64,000 bases of DNA, taken from NCBI GenBank assembly GCA_964023205.1, contig OZ026842.1, positions 10,261,407-10,325,406 on the forward strand, written 5' to 3'. The stretch's first letter is position 1. Each line of letters begins with the position of its first letter. Both the position numbers and the translations under genes were made by a program. Source of the stretch: Lutraria lutraria (lineage: Eukaryota > Mollusca > Bivalvia > Venerida > Mactridae). Under the pieces are notes generated by a model. The model was not told the origin of the DNA. It made no database searches and saw nothing but the letters and a program-made list of their open reading frames with translations. Shown here piece after piece: positions 37,651 to 48,115 of the stretch.

Positions 37651-38762
37651 ATATGGCAAAAACGTCATTTTGGATTACATACATAAGAAATGAAATGTCC
37701 ATTTTAAAGATACCTAACTATGAAAATTGTGTCTTGCACATCAACACTTAATGGTGATAACATATTTCAAGTTTCATTGTATTCGCCTAAGGAATGTAAA
37801 AGTAGTTCGCTCCACAAACTTTTGATATTGTACACGTACGGACCAACCGACCGTCCGACTGAGTAACTCCAATATACCTCATCTGTCGGCTATATTACAA
37901 CATGTATAAATAGAAAATGATGACTATGAAAAGAACAACTTTCACTCAAATGCTTATAATATTGTTCAAATTCAAATTCTGAAATTCGATATTTTACTGT
38001 TTGTATAGCCCATTCAAAGATAACTTTATATAATATGCATTTGATATTGTCCTAAGACAAAGAATTTAAGAAATATTGAAGAAATTATTTTCAGATTACT
38101 GATAATTTTGCACCAAATTACCATACCAATACGTTCAAATTATCTCCCTTATTAAATACCACAAAATGTGATTCTGACTTTATTTTCCTGTTTTTCTACC
38201 TCAAACCATAATTTAACATCCTTATTAATATCCCTATCTAAAAGGCAAACAGGGGCGTAGCTGGCATCTTTCTAAGGGGGCATCGTCACTGTCTGGTACG
38301 TTAAACGGTGCAAATTTTCCGTGTCACGGTGCTTCCATCCAAGATGGCGGGAGGGAGAAATGACCAGGAGGTACGTGTCATTTTATACCGATGTATTTAA
38401 ACAACTACACCATTTAGAAGGAGAAGAACAGTTGCATCTAATGTTCAAATAAATTTAATGTAAGATCAATGTATTCACTATGTCTGTTGCATATGATTTA
38501 TATGAATTATTTGCTAAAAACTTTGAGGAATAAACCACTCTAAATTCGAACCGAGAGATGTGGTCAATATTTTAGCCAGTCTCCGTACAAAAGCCACTAT
38601 TCATGAAGTGAATACGCTTGTTTATTAATGTATACATATTTATAGAATCATTCATAGAAATACTACATCTCAACCACTTTGTTGTGCCAAAATCTGTCTA
38701 CGGTGCATACATCTATTATTTCCTTTTCCTTTGTTTGTTCATATCGAGTTTTTACGCCCCTG

Positions 38763-39555
38763 GGCCGTATTTATAAAGCTTCTTAACTTAAGATTTTCTT
38801 AAATTTTGACTTAAATTCCTGAAATCTGTTCATCTTGATCTTAAATTTGAGAAATATCTTAAGTGTTATTTATAAATGATCTTAGCTATATATTTTTTTA
38901 AATATCGACTTATTTTAAAATAGCTAAAAAGGTACATGTATCTTAAATGTTTTAAGAAATTTCTTAAAGCATGCATATTTTGTTTACCGAATCACCAACA
39001 GGACGGAAACAAATACTATTAACTAAAGTTACAGAGTGAACTAGATTCTATATTGCACTTTATTGATAAGTCCTTATATTTGTTATTTATCACCAATGTT
39101 TCGAAGAAATCAATCTTGTTAGGACTGATTCTACTGCAGTTATTTGTATCCAAGTTTCAAACTATGAATTTTAATTATGATTCTCGTTTAGATTTATAAA
39201 TACCATACGTAATTCCATCTTATTTATTACTTAACAAATACTTTGACTTACATTAGGGATTGTATAACTGGCGTACCCCATAGGGATCTTTTCAAGGCAA
39301 TGAATATCCATGGTTAGATGTTAACATACACTATACCAATATTTCCATCTAATTATGTACAGTCTCGCATACCAAATTTCATTCAACATATTTTGACTTT
39401 TCTGTTACCAAAGCAACCATAATTTTGACCAAGTAAAAAAAACACCAGAGATTGTCTAGGTAAATAAAAATTCCGGGTGCATGGCCCCGGGTCTCCCCAG
39501 AGTAATCCTGGGACTGGTCCTCTCTAGAGTGTTCCGACTTCAATTTGAGGATACA
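38763..39555. mobile_element. truncated copy of the GGCCGTATTTATAAAG transposon
   Basis: Reverse-complement match to about 41500-42297 of the complete element in the right arm. It starts at the shared end GGCCGTATTTATAAAGC, preceded by CTG, and ends near GACTTCAATTT at 39555. The other end of the element is missing. Confidence 0.75.
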
Positions 39556-39665
39556 TAAGCAACTGCCTACTTTCTCACAATGTTTGGTAGCGGGGCTTCA
39601 ACCCACGATCCTCTATCAGTGAGAGGTTACCGTAATTTGAAGATGTGCACGATGTCGTAGAGCTC
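39556..39665 (-). mobile_element. SINE fragment, same family as 56470-56700
   Basis: CAACTGCCTACTTTCTCAC, CTTCAACCCACGATCC and TCTATCAGTGAGAGGTTAC match the SINE in the MARS2 intron at about 90% by eye. It lies at the inner edge of the right arm. Confidence 0.7.
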
Positions 39666-39925
39666 TAAGCTATAGCGTACTACTATAGTGCTAACAAAAT
39701 CACATTTCTACCCGTGTATGTTTCCGTTAAACCTGACCATGTATATGCATGCCGTAAATGTTGAATACCAGAAACATTGAATATAGTAAAAACATTCATA
39801 AATCACTTGCAAACAACCACATCCAATATTGAAAATGTAGTGAGAAATTTAATCAGATATTTTCATGTATGATTCTCATGATATGCTCCAAATAAAACAA
39901 CAACAATGTGTACATTTTACACAGT

Positions 39926-39931
39926 TTTATT
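39926..39931 (-). terminator. polyadenylation signal of right clusterin-like gene
   Basis: TTTATT on the plus strand reads AATAAA on the minus strand, at the same distance from the stop codon as in the left copy. Confidence 0.7.
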
Positions 39932-39995
39932 CAACTATGTTCGATTCCATAAGCAATCCATAATACAATGTCAAAACAAAATTTTAACAAAATAG

Positions 39996-42900
39996 TTAAA
40001 GTCCCCATTTAGACAGCAATTCTTCGGCCATTTCAATTGCTGATGTTTCTGGTGACTGTATACGGAAGCGATATTCACTAAGATATCTCATGGGACCTGA
40101 TGGTGTCATTGCAGTAACATACACGTCACCAAACGACATGGACGATAAACGGAAGTTCTCAGGATTGTATTCAATCTGAAAGAATGATATACAACAAAGT
40201 AGTTCTAATTACATGTTTATGATTTCTAAAATGAGCTTGAATATGGTGGTTTGTCGTATTAAACATATTTGCAAACTTTAAAATGGATCGGCGTATATAT
40301 AATTAGACTGACTGCTGTCCCCCTAGCAACTGAAGTAGCAAGCTACAGTCAACCTCAATTAAGGTTAAAGGACACAAAAGAACGAAAAGCAACACGTTCA
40401 AAATTATACAAAAACGTCTTTACTGATTGGAAATGCAACAGTAAAATACAAATGTATGGTCTTATCTTAATTCAAAGGAAGGTAATTTGAAACATATCAA
40501 TGTTTGACTCAAACTGTATTTAAATCAGGGTTAAGACATTTTCAGTATCATTTTTTCTCTTTTACAGCAATGCGTGTATTGATGTTAACAACATTAAAAC
40601 AGGTCAACAGCCAACGAACGGATAGTTTGAATACCAATAATGCCGTTTTAAACCCGTTTAGTAATTCTTGAGTTGTTTCCCCTGGAATTCTTCAACAGGG
40701 TGGACAGTTAAAATGACACACGATGTTATTTCTTTAATGAGCATTGAAATATCAATATATGAATAATGTAAAGTTTCTTGTTTGCCGAGTATAGAATGGT
40801 ATCACAAACCTTTGTAAGAACTGGTGTACTACTTTCTGGATCACCATTCAACATGTATAATTCCTTTAGTTCTTTAATAATTGTCACCATAGTCCTCTGA
40901 TCCATCAACATCTTTGGACTACATACTGTAATGATTATAAACAATAAGTTATAATGCGAGTGTAGTACGTGACAAATCATTCTTGTGGCTGCTGTATATT
41001 CCCGTCTTAAAGTCCAAGGAAAAATGTGATTGCGATTGAGTTAAGTGCATCAATTCATAAAAAAAGTAATATGAAGTTCTACCTATTGTCCTGGGCCCGT
41101 ATTTATAAAGCATCTTAATTATTTTCTTATACTTGATCAAAATTAGCTCAGCTAGGAAAAAATCTTATCATAAGATAAAAGTGATATTTATGAATGCACT
41201 TAAGAAATATTTTAGTAAAGAAAATTCTTAATTTAAAAGATGTTTTAAGATGTCGTTGCTACGGAATTCCGGGGTTTTCCTTTCTAAAAGCAGAACCGAA
41301 ATGATTTCTATCACGCTTGCGCCCGCACATCTGTAAGAATATCAATAATAAATTCAGCACGTCATATTCCCTTTATCATGCAACATGTTAAATTTCACAA
41401 ATGTCATACCATATTACTGAGTAAAGATGTCGCTGATAATGACAGTGTTATAATTACACCAATGAGTCGTATATATATGTATGCACAGTGGCGTAGCCAG
41501 AAACAAATTTAAGTCGGGGCATTCGAGGGAGGTCCAGTCCCAGGGTCACTCTAGGGTTATTCCGGGGGCATGCACCCGGAGTTTTTATTTACCTGGAAAA
41601 TCCATTGTTGTTTTTTCGCCTTGATCAAACTTATGGTTGCTTTGGTAACAGAAAAGTCAAAATATGTTAATGAAATTTGGTATGCGAGACTGTACTTAAT
41701 TAGATGGAAATATTGATATACTGTATGTTAACATCTAACAATGGATATTCTTTGCCTTGAAAGGATCCCTATAGGGTGCGCCAGTTGTCCATACCCAAAT
41801 GTAAGTCTAAGTAGTTGTTATAAAAGAAACAAAAGTTAATAAATAAGATGGAATTACGTATGGTATTTAAACGAGAATCATAATTAGAATTCATAGGTAA
41901 ACATTGAAATTTGGATATGAATAAATGCAGTAGAATCAGTCCTAACAAGATTGCTTTCATCGAAACATTGATGATAAATAATAAATGTAAGGACTTACCA
42001 ATAAAGTGCAATAAAGAATCGAGTTCCTTCTGCAACTTCAGTTAATAGTATTTGTGTCTGTACTGTTGGTGATTCGGTAAACAAAATGTGCATGCTTTAA
42101 GAAATTTCTTAAAGCATTTAAGATACCTTTTCAGCTATCTTAAAATAAGTCGATATTTAAGTTAAAGATAAAGTTAAGATCATTCATAAATAAGACTTGA
42201 GATATTTCTCAAATTTAAGAGCAAAATGAACAGATTTCAGGTATTTAAGTCAAAATTTAAGAAATTCTTAAGTTAAGAAGCTTTATAAATACGGACCCTG
42301 GAGCCTAGACCACCACTCCCAAGTAATTAATAATTATTAAACTTACTGCAATCGGAGCATAATTAATATTGGATACGTTGCTTACCTTGAGAAACCATGT
42401 CAGCAGGTTCTCCAAGGAAATATTGACATTCGGAACATTGCTGCATACAGCTGGTTTCAGAGCCTAACCCTTCCATTTGTCTGTGAATCTTTCGTCTCAT
42501 CATACCAAGTATATGACGTGCAGACATACCAATATCACGACGTTTTCTACTAAACAGACCTTGAGGGAATTAAATAAGAGATGCGTTAGTATGTAGTCGT
42601 AGTAGTGGCCCAGAAAGTAAGGCTCATTACATGCAAACACAACACTAAGGCTGAAGGTAAAATGTACAATAAAAATAGGCGATACATTTGAAAGAGTGGA
42701 GAGGTATACAAAAGCATATACGTGGTAAACTGGTACATTTACTGTAGGTATTAATATACATGACATTGTACTAGTATATAATAGCATGCTTACCAGATAC
42801 CCAATTACCAACACTGCTGCCAATGTTGCTCAATGTACTTGAAATACCATCCCAGTTAACTACCAAATGATTACCAATTTCATATGATGCCCATAAGCCA

Positions 42901-44184
42901 GATATTGCTGTGAAAGCTTAAAAAAGTGAAAGATCATATCAATGCAAAATGTTTCTAAGAGGTGCATTATGAAGTAATATGGGAAAGTATGGACTTACTT
43001 TCGAATGAAACGAGTATTCGGGCATTCCAAGCATAATTACAAAATTGAAATTATTGTTCCCTAGTCGGGAGGAGCTAACTTAAATTAAATCTCAAATTAC
43101 AGCGTTTTTTATGATCCGACAAATAACGCCAACAAATTCAAAATTCCAAAGTAACAATAGTAATGTTAGAAGATATTGACCGGCAGAAACATTGCATGAA
43201 AAAAAATCACCGAAAAAGTGCCACAAAGTTTGATTTTAAGTGACTCAATACCTGCACCCCAAAATCTCTTTCGGTTGGGAAGACCGCTTTGCGTGCCAGT
43301 CCTGTGTGCAGCCATATTAAGGAAATGGTCAATTTCGCCTTCTCCAAATAGTTCTACACCGATGTCATGCCATTCTTCCCAATCTACAGAAACCTCTTCA
43401 GGAACACTCATCTCTGTACCAGTGAAGTCACTAAAATAGGAAAGGCAAATAGTAATTCAAATATACCGAGTTTATAATTAATGAAAAGGATACATCTTTC
43501 CAAAAGCAGGTTTGACGTATAAAATGTCAGGTCAGGTAGCATTAGAACACAGTTGGCCGCAATAAACAAACACCGAGGACAGAAAGAAAGTGTTGGTACT
43601 TTTTTATCACACAGAAAAGTGTTGGGTAATAAAAACTGTGGCTGTTTATGAAGACACGGCGGGAGTATTTTTACATGTAGGCCAGGAATTAGGCGAGACA
43701 AGTCATTTGTATAGAGCAGTAGTTGCTGTTGATCTATAAAAAATCACCGTGAAAACGTTAGGTTCAAGACGCAGCATATGACGATTACATGGAATAAAAC
43801 AAGTACAAGCAAGTTAACTTACGAGCCACAGTTTGACTCCACACAGCTGCGGCATGGACCATGTTTGGCGTCAATCGATTGTCGACAGGACAGCCAGCTT
43901 TCATTCTGTTTAGCCATAATGGGCGATAAGAGAACATATTCTGCTCGTAAATGTTGCTCGATAAGTCCGTGAAATGTGGATCGAAAACCTGAAAACAAAG
44001 TCAGTAATGATGAATGGGTAAGTCCATATACATTGTAAATCAATAATATATTCAGAATATAGATGACAAATAATAGTAAATGTAATGGATAAAGTAAATT
44101 ACCAGTGAATGTTTCTGTATCGAGGTCCTTAACAGCTAGAATAGCCGGCACCATCAGCAGCAGAGTAAGGTATTGGGTAAACAT
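39996..44184 (-). CDS. clusterin-like secreted protein, right copy
   Basis: Inverted paralogue of the gene at 33066-36046 with identical exon lengths: 44103-44184, 43823-43988, 43252-43430, 42794-42907, 42386-42559, 40810-40925 and 39996-40175; 336 residues plus stop. All splice sites, the predicted signal peptide, the eight cysteines and both basic sites are intact, so both copies look functional. I found three amino-acid differences, all in the third coding exon (residue 87 Val/Gly, 90 Lys/Met, 125 Gln/His), plus a few silent changes. The intron between the fifth and sixth coding exons is 1,460 bp instead of 253 bp because of a transposon. The two genes are convergent, separated by the spacer. 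Role as for the left copy: presumed secreted chaperone-like protein, by pattern only. Confidence 0.65.
41094..42297. mobile_element. 1,204-bp DNA transposon with CTG target duplication (Harbinger-like)
   Basis: Inverted ends GGCCCGTATTTATAAAGC and GCTTTATAAATACGGACC are flanked by CTG (41091-41093 and 42298-42300). The left arm has the empty site with one CTG, and the intron-length difference is exactly 1,207 bp (element plus one CTG). A 3-bp CWG duplication is typical of PIF/Harbinger elements. There is no transposase frame, so it is non-autonomous. Internally, CAGTGGCGTAGCCAG at about 41487 may mark a second, nested element. Confidence 0.8.
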
Positions 44185-44523
44185 CTGGAATTATACAACA
44201 TAATAGAATAGTATCTCAAATATTGAAGGATGGTTCCGATATTTTAAAATTACAGGACATAATCTTGACTTACATTTGAAAAAAATCATGAAATGTTTCT
44301 ATATCTACACAATAGCCACTCGAAAGGATACAAATTGTAACGGATGACAAATACATTGTATCCAGAAAATTAATGTTAAAGTTTCGAAGTAAAGCATATA
44401 ACATACATCAACTCAAAAACAGTTACAGAAAAGAAATTTCAAGCTAGTGTCGCGCTTGCAAAGGAATAAAATATACAAGTACAAAATGTATTCGGTACAT
44501 TATTAGATAAATTAAAGTCTTAC

Positions 44524-44640
44524 CTTGAATATTTGCTCCAATTCCTACTGACAATATCTTTATGAAATATGTGAAGAGCTCATGATAGGTTGCCTTATAT
44601 AGTGTCGTGGAAAAGCCCGCGAAAAGGTTGAAAATTCACG
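44524..44640 (-). promoter_or_regulatory. promoter and 5'-UTR exon of clusterin-like gene, right copy
   Basis: TATATAAG reads on the minus strand from 44601 to 44594; the 5'-UTR exon ends at the GT donor at 44524. Compared with the left copy, eight extra bases (GCAACCTA) lie between the TATA box and the conserved TCATGAGCTCTTCACAT. This would shift either the spacing or the start site. Confidence 0.6.
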
Positions 44641-44744
44641 TGCAAAACCTGAAATTTGAAAAGTTCGCAATAATCAAATTACTAGCAGTTTGTATATTTC
44701 CCTGGTTAAGGTAGTAGTACACGGATAGTATGATAAACTTTGTT

Positions 44745-45045
44745 TTTTTTCATAGGATTTAATGCCATTTTAAACATTATTTCAGTTAAAACGTGGCGGG
44801 TAATTATCCTAACCAGTTTCCCTGGACTTCATTCAGGACTTAACCAGTACTAGCCACATTCTAACCGCAAGTTACTGCCAAGTTACCCCACATAATTCAA
44901 AGAAGGCGAAGGATTCAACATATGATGTAATATATTCAGTCAAATTTGTCACGGACAGTGTGAGCATTGCCCAGGGTTTGAACTCACATCCTCTTGATCA
45001 GTAGACCAACACTTTAACCACTTAGCTAACCGGGCGGGCTGATAA
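44745..45045 (-). mobile_element. tRNA-derived SINE (right-arm copy)
   Basis: Counterpart of the SINE at 32222-32515, with its A run at 44745 and its tRNA-like head near 45040. The sequence is diverged by about 8-10% from the left-arm copy by eye. Confidence 0.75.
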
Positions 45046-46109
45046 ACGTTGTACATGATCTGAACTCTTTAACGTCATATCTTACTGCAAATAGTTCAAC
45101 TTTGGAAAAAGATCTTAGGCCAAAGCGCATTCTTCCTTGACTGTGGACATGATATTTTATTGACTCATGGTCCTTATGTATAATATCCATATTATGTACG
45201 AACAAGAGTATGGGCGGTTTACGGTTTCGCCCAAACAGACATACTGAAGTCGATGCAACAAATAGGTTTCCAACATTATACCATCAGATTATTAGTTTCT
45301 GTGCACTGACGACAGATGAAATTCGTCGTCGTAATTACTCGGCCGACATTATACATTCAGGCGTGTGCGGTATTGCGATATAAAATCACGCACACCCACC
45401 TTAATTATTTGATAATCCTGTTATGTAACACGCTAACACATAAATTTCTTTTGGGTAAATATTCTGGGACAGATCATGAAATTATTGTTCATTAAAACGC
45501 GATAGAAAAGCCTGGTCAGAATACAATGTATATTTCTGGACAGGAATTCGTTGGTGCCTTGCTCTTCGTTGGATACATGGCTTGAAGTGTCCTTTTATGA
45601 ATAAATTTCTATTAATTTCATTCGATTTGAAAAAGGGAACAAACGCAAGTACATTTTGTATAAGCAACCTCCACACTTCATTTGTATGAATTAACCAAGC
45701 TATGTACGCCCTTGTGAAATATCATCCGATTTCAATGCGCAATGCACGATTATTTCGTGCATTTACGTGTAATTGTTGTATTTTTAACGTCACAAATAGG
45801 ATACTGGAATTGGCGTGTAAACTTGGATTCAAGATTCGATATGCTTTATTTGCAACATTAATATAAATTATACATGTTTCTGGTCAGATGATTCAATGCA
45901 TTTTATATAACAGACACAATTTACAAGATACACATTTATATATAATTTGCATTTGAAAATCAAAATCGAAATCAACAAAAACGAAATATAACTACAATTT
46001 CAAGATACATTATTTACAGAGAGAACAAAATACATGTATTATGGTATATTTGTCTGTAGCCCTAGAAGTAGATGTTTTCGCTTTGAAATCAACTAGAACA
46101 TTGATTGAT

Positions 46110-47105
46110 TGCTGCTTACCTTATGTTATGTTGTGTTACCGTATGGCTTGCTATGTTACCGTATGGCTTGCTATGTTACCGCATGGCTTGCTATGTTACC
46201 TTATGGTATGTTGTGTTGCCGTATGGCTTGCTATGTTACCTTAGTATATGTTGTGTTGCCGTATGGCTTGCTATGTTACCTTATGGTATGTTGTGTTGCC
46301 GTATGGCTTGCTATGTTACCTTATGGTATGTTGCGTTGCCGTATGGCTTGCTATGTTACCTTATGATATAGTGTATTGCCGTATGGCTTGCTATGTTACC
46401 TTATTATATGTTGTGTTGCCGTATGGCTTGCTATGTTACCTTATGGTATGTTGTGATGCCGTATGGCTTGCTATGTTACCTTATGGTATGTTGCGTTGCC
46501 GTATGGCTTGCTATGTTACCTTATGATATATTGTATTGCCGTATGGCTTGCTATGTTACCTTATTATATGTTGTGTTGCCGTATGGCTTGCTATGTTACC
46601 TTATGGTATGTTGTGATGCCGTATGGCTTGCTATGTTACCTTATGGTATGTTGCGTTGCCGTATGGCTTGCTATGTTACCTTATGATATGTTGTATTGCC
46701 GTATGGCTTGCTATGTTACCTTATTATATGTTGTGTTGCCGTATGGCTTGCTATGTTACCTTATGGTATGTTGTGATGCCGTATGGCTTGCTATGTTACC
46801 TTATGGTATGTTGCGTTGCCGTATGGCTTGCTATGTTACCTTATGATATGTTGTATTGCCGTATGGCTTGCTATGTTACCTTATTATATGTTGTGTTGCC
46901 GTATGGCTTGCTATGTTACCTTATGGTATGTTGTGATGCCGTACGTATGGCTTGCTATGTTACCTTATGATATGTTGTGTTGCCGTATGGCTTGCTATGT
47001 TACCTTATGATATATTGTATTGTCGTATGGCTTGCTATGTAACCTTATGATATATTGTATTGTCGTATTGCTTGCTATGTTACCTCATGATATGTTGTGT
47101 TGATC
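46110..47105. repeat. 40-bp satellite, right array, with 160-bp higher-order unit
   Basis: About 25 copies of a 40-bp unit, GTATGGCTTGCTATGTTACC followed by TTATGGTATGTTGTGTTGCC. It is the reverse complement of type B units in the left array. From 46361 a four-unit 160-bp pattern (GATATAGTGTATT, TATTATATG, GTGATGCC, TTGCGTTGCC variants in order) repeats about 3.5 times almost without change. Open frames here are array artefacts. Confidence 0.95.
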
Positions 47106-47109
47106 ATCA

Positions 47110-47830
47110 AGAAGAAATACTATGTATAATTATTGGTAACTTTGTCGAAAAGAGATTCACAGTCCACTTGAAATTGTTCATCAGCCATAGAGGGGGTTTA
47201 TAAGCACCAATCACTAGCCATTTACTATTTACTATATATTCTATATTCACCTCAACAGAGATACACTCAGTGTCTGGAAACTCAAAACTTATATAGCTCT
47301 ATCACCAGGGATGTCTGGTCTAAGATAGGCTGCTACACCCCCACTCTTGCTGGTCCTGTCTGCTCTCCAGAAATGATAGTTGTCGACCTGAAATTGCTGG
47401 TCTAAAAATTAATCGTTTCAGCAATAAATAATAGATCTATGGTATTTTTCAATAGAATATCTTTTAGAGCATCGAATTTGTTTCTCAGACGTTGATGTTA
47501 AGATAAACGCAGAGGAATTTATTTGGACTTTGTCGTCTTATATCATAAAGTTCTTGGAAAATACATGACTCATAAGTTGATGAGTAGTCTACAGAAGTAT
47601 CACAGTGACATTCAGCAGAAATGTCAAAAAATGAATCACTAAAATAGAAGTTTGAGCATGAGTTGCACAACCACATACGGTTGATCTCTCTGCCCTACAC
47701 TAGTAGACTGAAATGCATTGACCGACAGGCTCGCACATTTCATATGGTACCACCGGTAACATGACTCACAATAGATGGCTCGGTGAGTTTTAGCTATCGC
47801 ACTCTGTAGTAGTGCCCACAATGACATTTG
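47110..47830 (-). pseudogene. LINE fragment: PHD finger plus AP-endonuclease, broken
   Basis: On the minus strand a PHD-like zinc-binding stretch reads IYCESCYRWYHMKC, then WLCNSC after a frameshift. An AP-endonuclease follows: SPNKFLCVYLNIN, NKFDALKDILLKN, TIDLLFIAET, then across another shift NYHFWRADRTSKSGGVAAYL and WLVIGAYKPPS. That order is the N-terminal half of a non-LTR retrotransposon polyprotein. Frameshifts and stops show decay. The reverse transcriptase half is absent; the fragment stops at the satellite. Unrelated in position to the RT remnant at 8620-9150. Confidence 0.75.
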
Positions 47831-47854
47831 ACTGGGCCTGGGTTAAGTGCAATA

Positions 47855-48075
47855 TCACGTACCACTTAGCATGAGAATAAAACACAGATGTTGTCTGACC
47901 CGAAGTTTTATAGGTATAGAAGGTGGTACTGGGCAGCAATGTTTAATAAAATAAAAGATAGACGTTTCAGCTAGTGTCCGTGAACTGGTCACCCAAAATT
48001 GTGGTGAATCCAGTAAACCCATGATGCTTGCACGCATAGTCATTAGACGTGATAAGAACTGGTAGATACAAAGTT
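47855..48075. other. unassigned sequence
   Basis: A 62-codon minus-strand frame begins at 48043 with no domain I recognise. It may belong to the 5' part of the LINE next to it. Confidence 0.3.
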
Positions 48076-48079
48076 AATT

Positions 48080-48115
48080 CAAAGACCTATACATACATGT
48101 ATGTATAGGTCTTTG
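48080..48115. repeat. perfect 36-bp palindrome of the CAAAGACCTATA family
   Basis: CAAAGACCTATACATACA on the left mirrors TGTATGTATAGGTCTTTG exactly. TTAA lies just outside on both sides. It shares its outer half with the palindromes at 14331 and 17194. Confidence 0.85.

Larger units (their letters stand above)
39635..46060. repeat. right arm of a large inverted duplication
   Basis: Reverse-complement partner of 31210-36410. It is longer mainly because of a 1,204-bp transposon at 41094-42297 that the left arm lacks. At its outer end the homology fades within about 60 bp of the start of the satellite at 46110. Confidence 0.92.

Noticed and set aside
41769..42035. 88-codon minus-strand frame inside the right-arm intron
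   Set aside because: Lies within the non-autonomous transposon. The homologous stretch in the spacer copy is not open in the same way and no domain is recognisable.
46041..47010. Plus-strand frames of 67-127 codons
   Set aside because: Translations of the right satellite, which is the reverse of the left one; no gene evidence.
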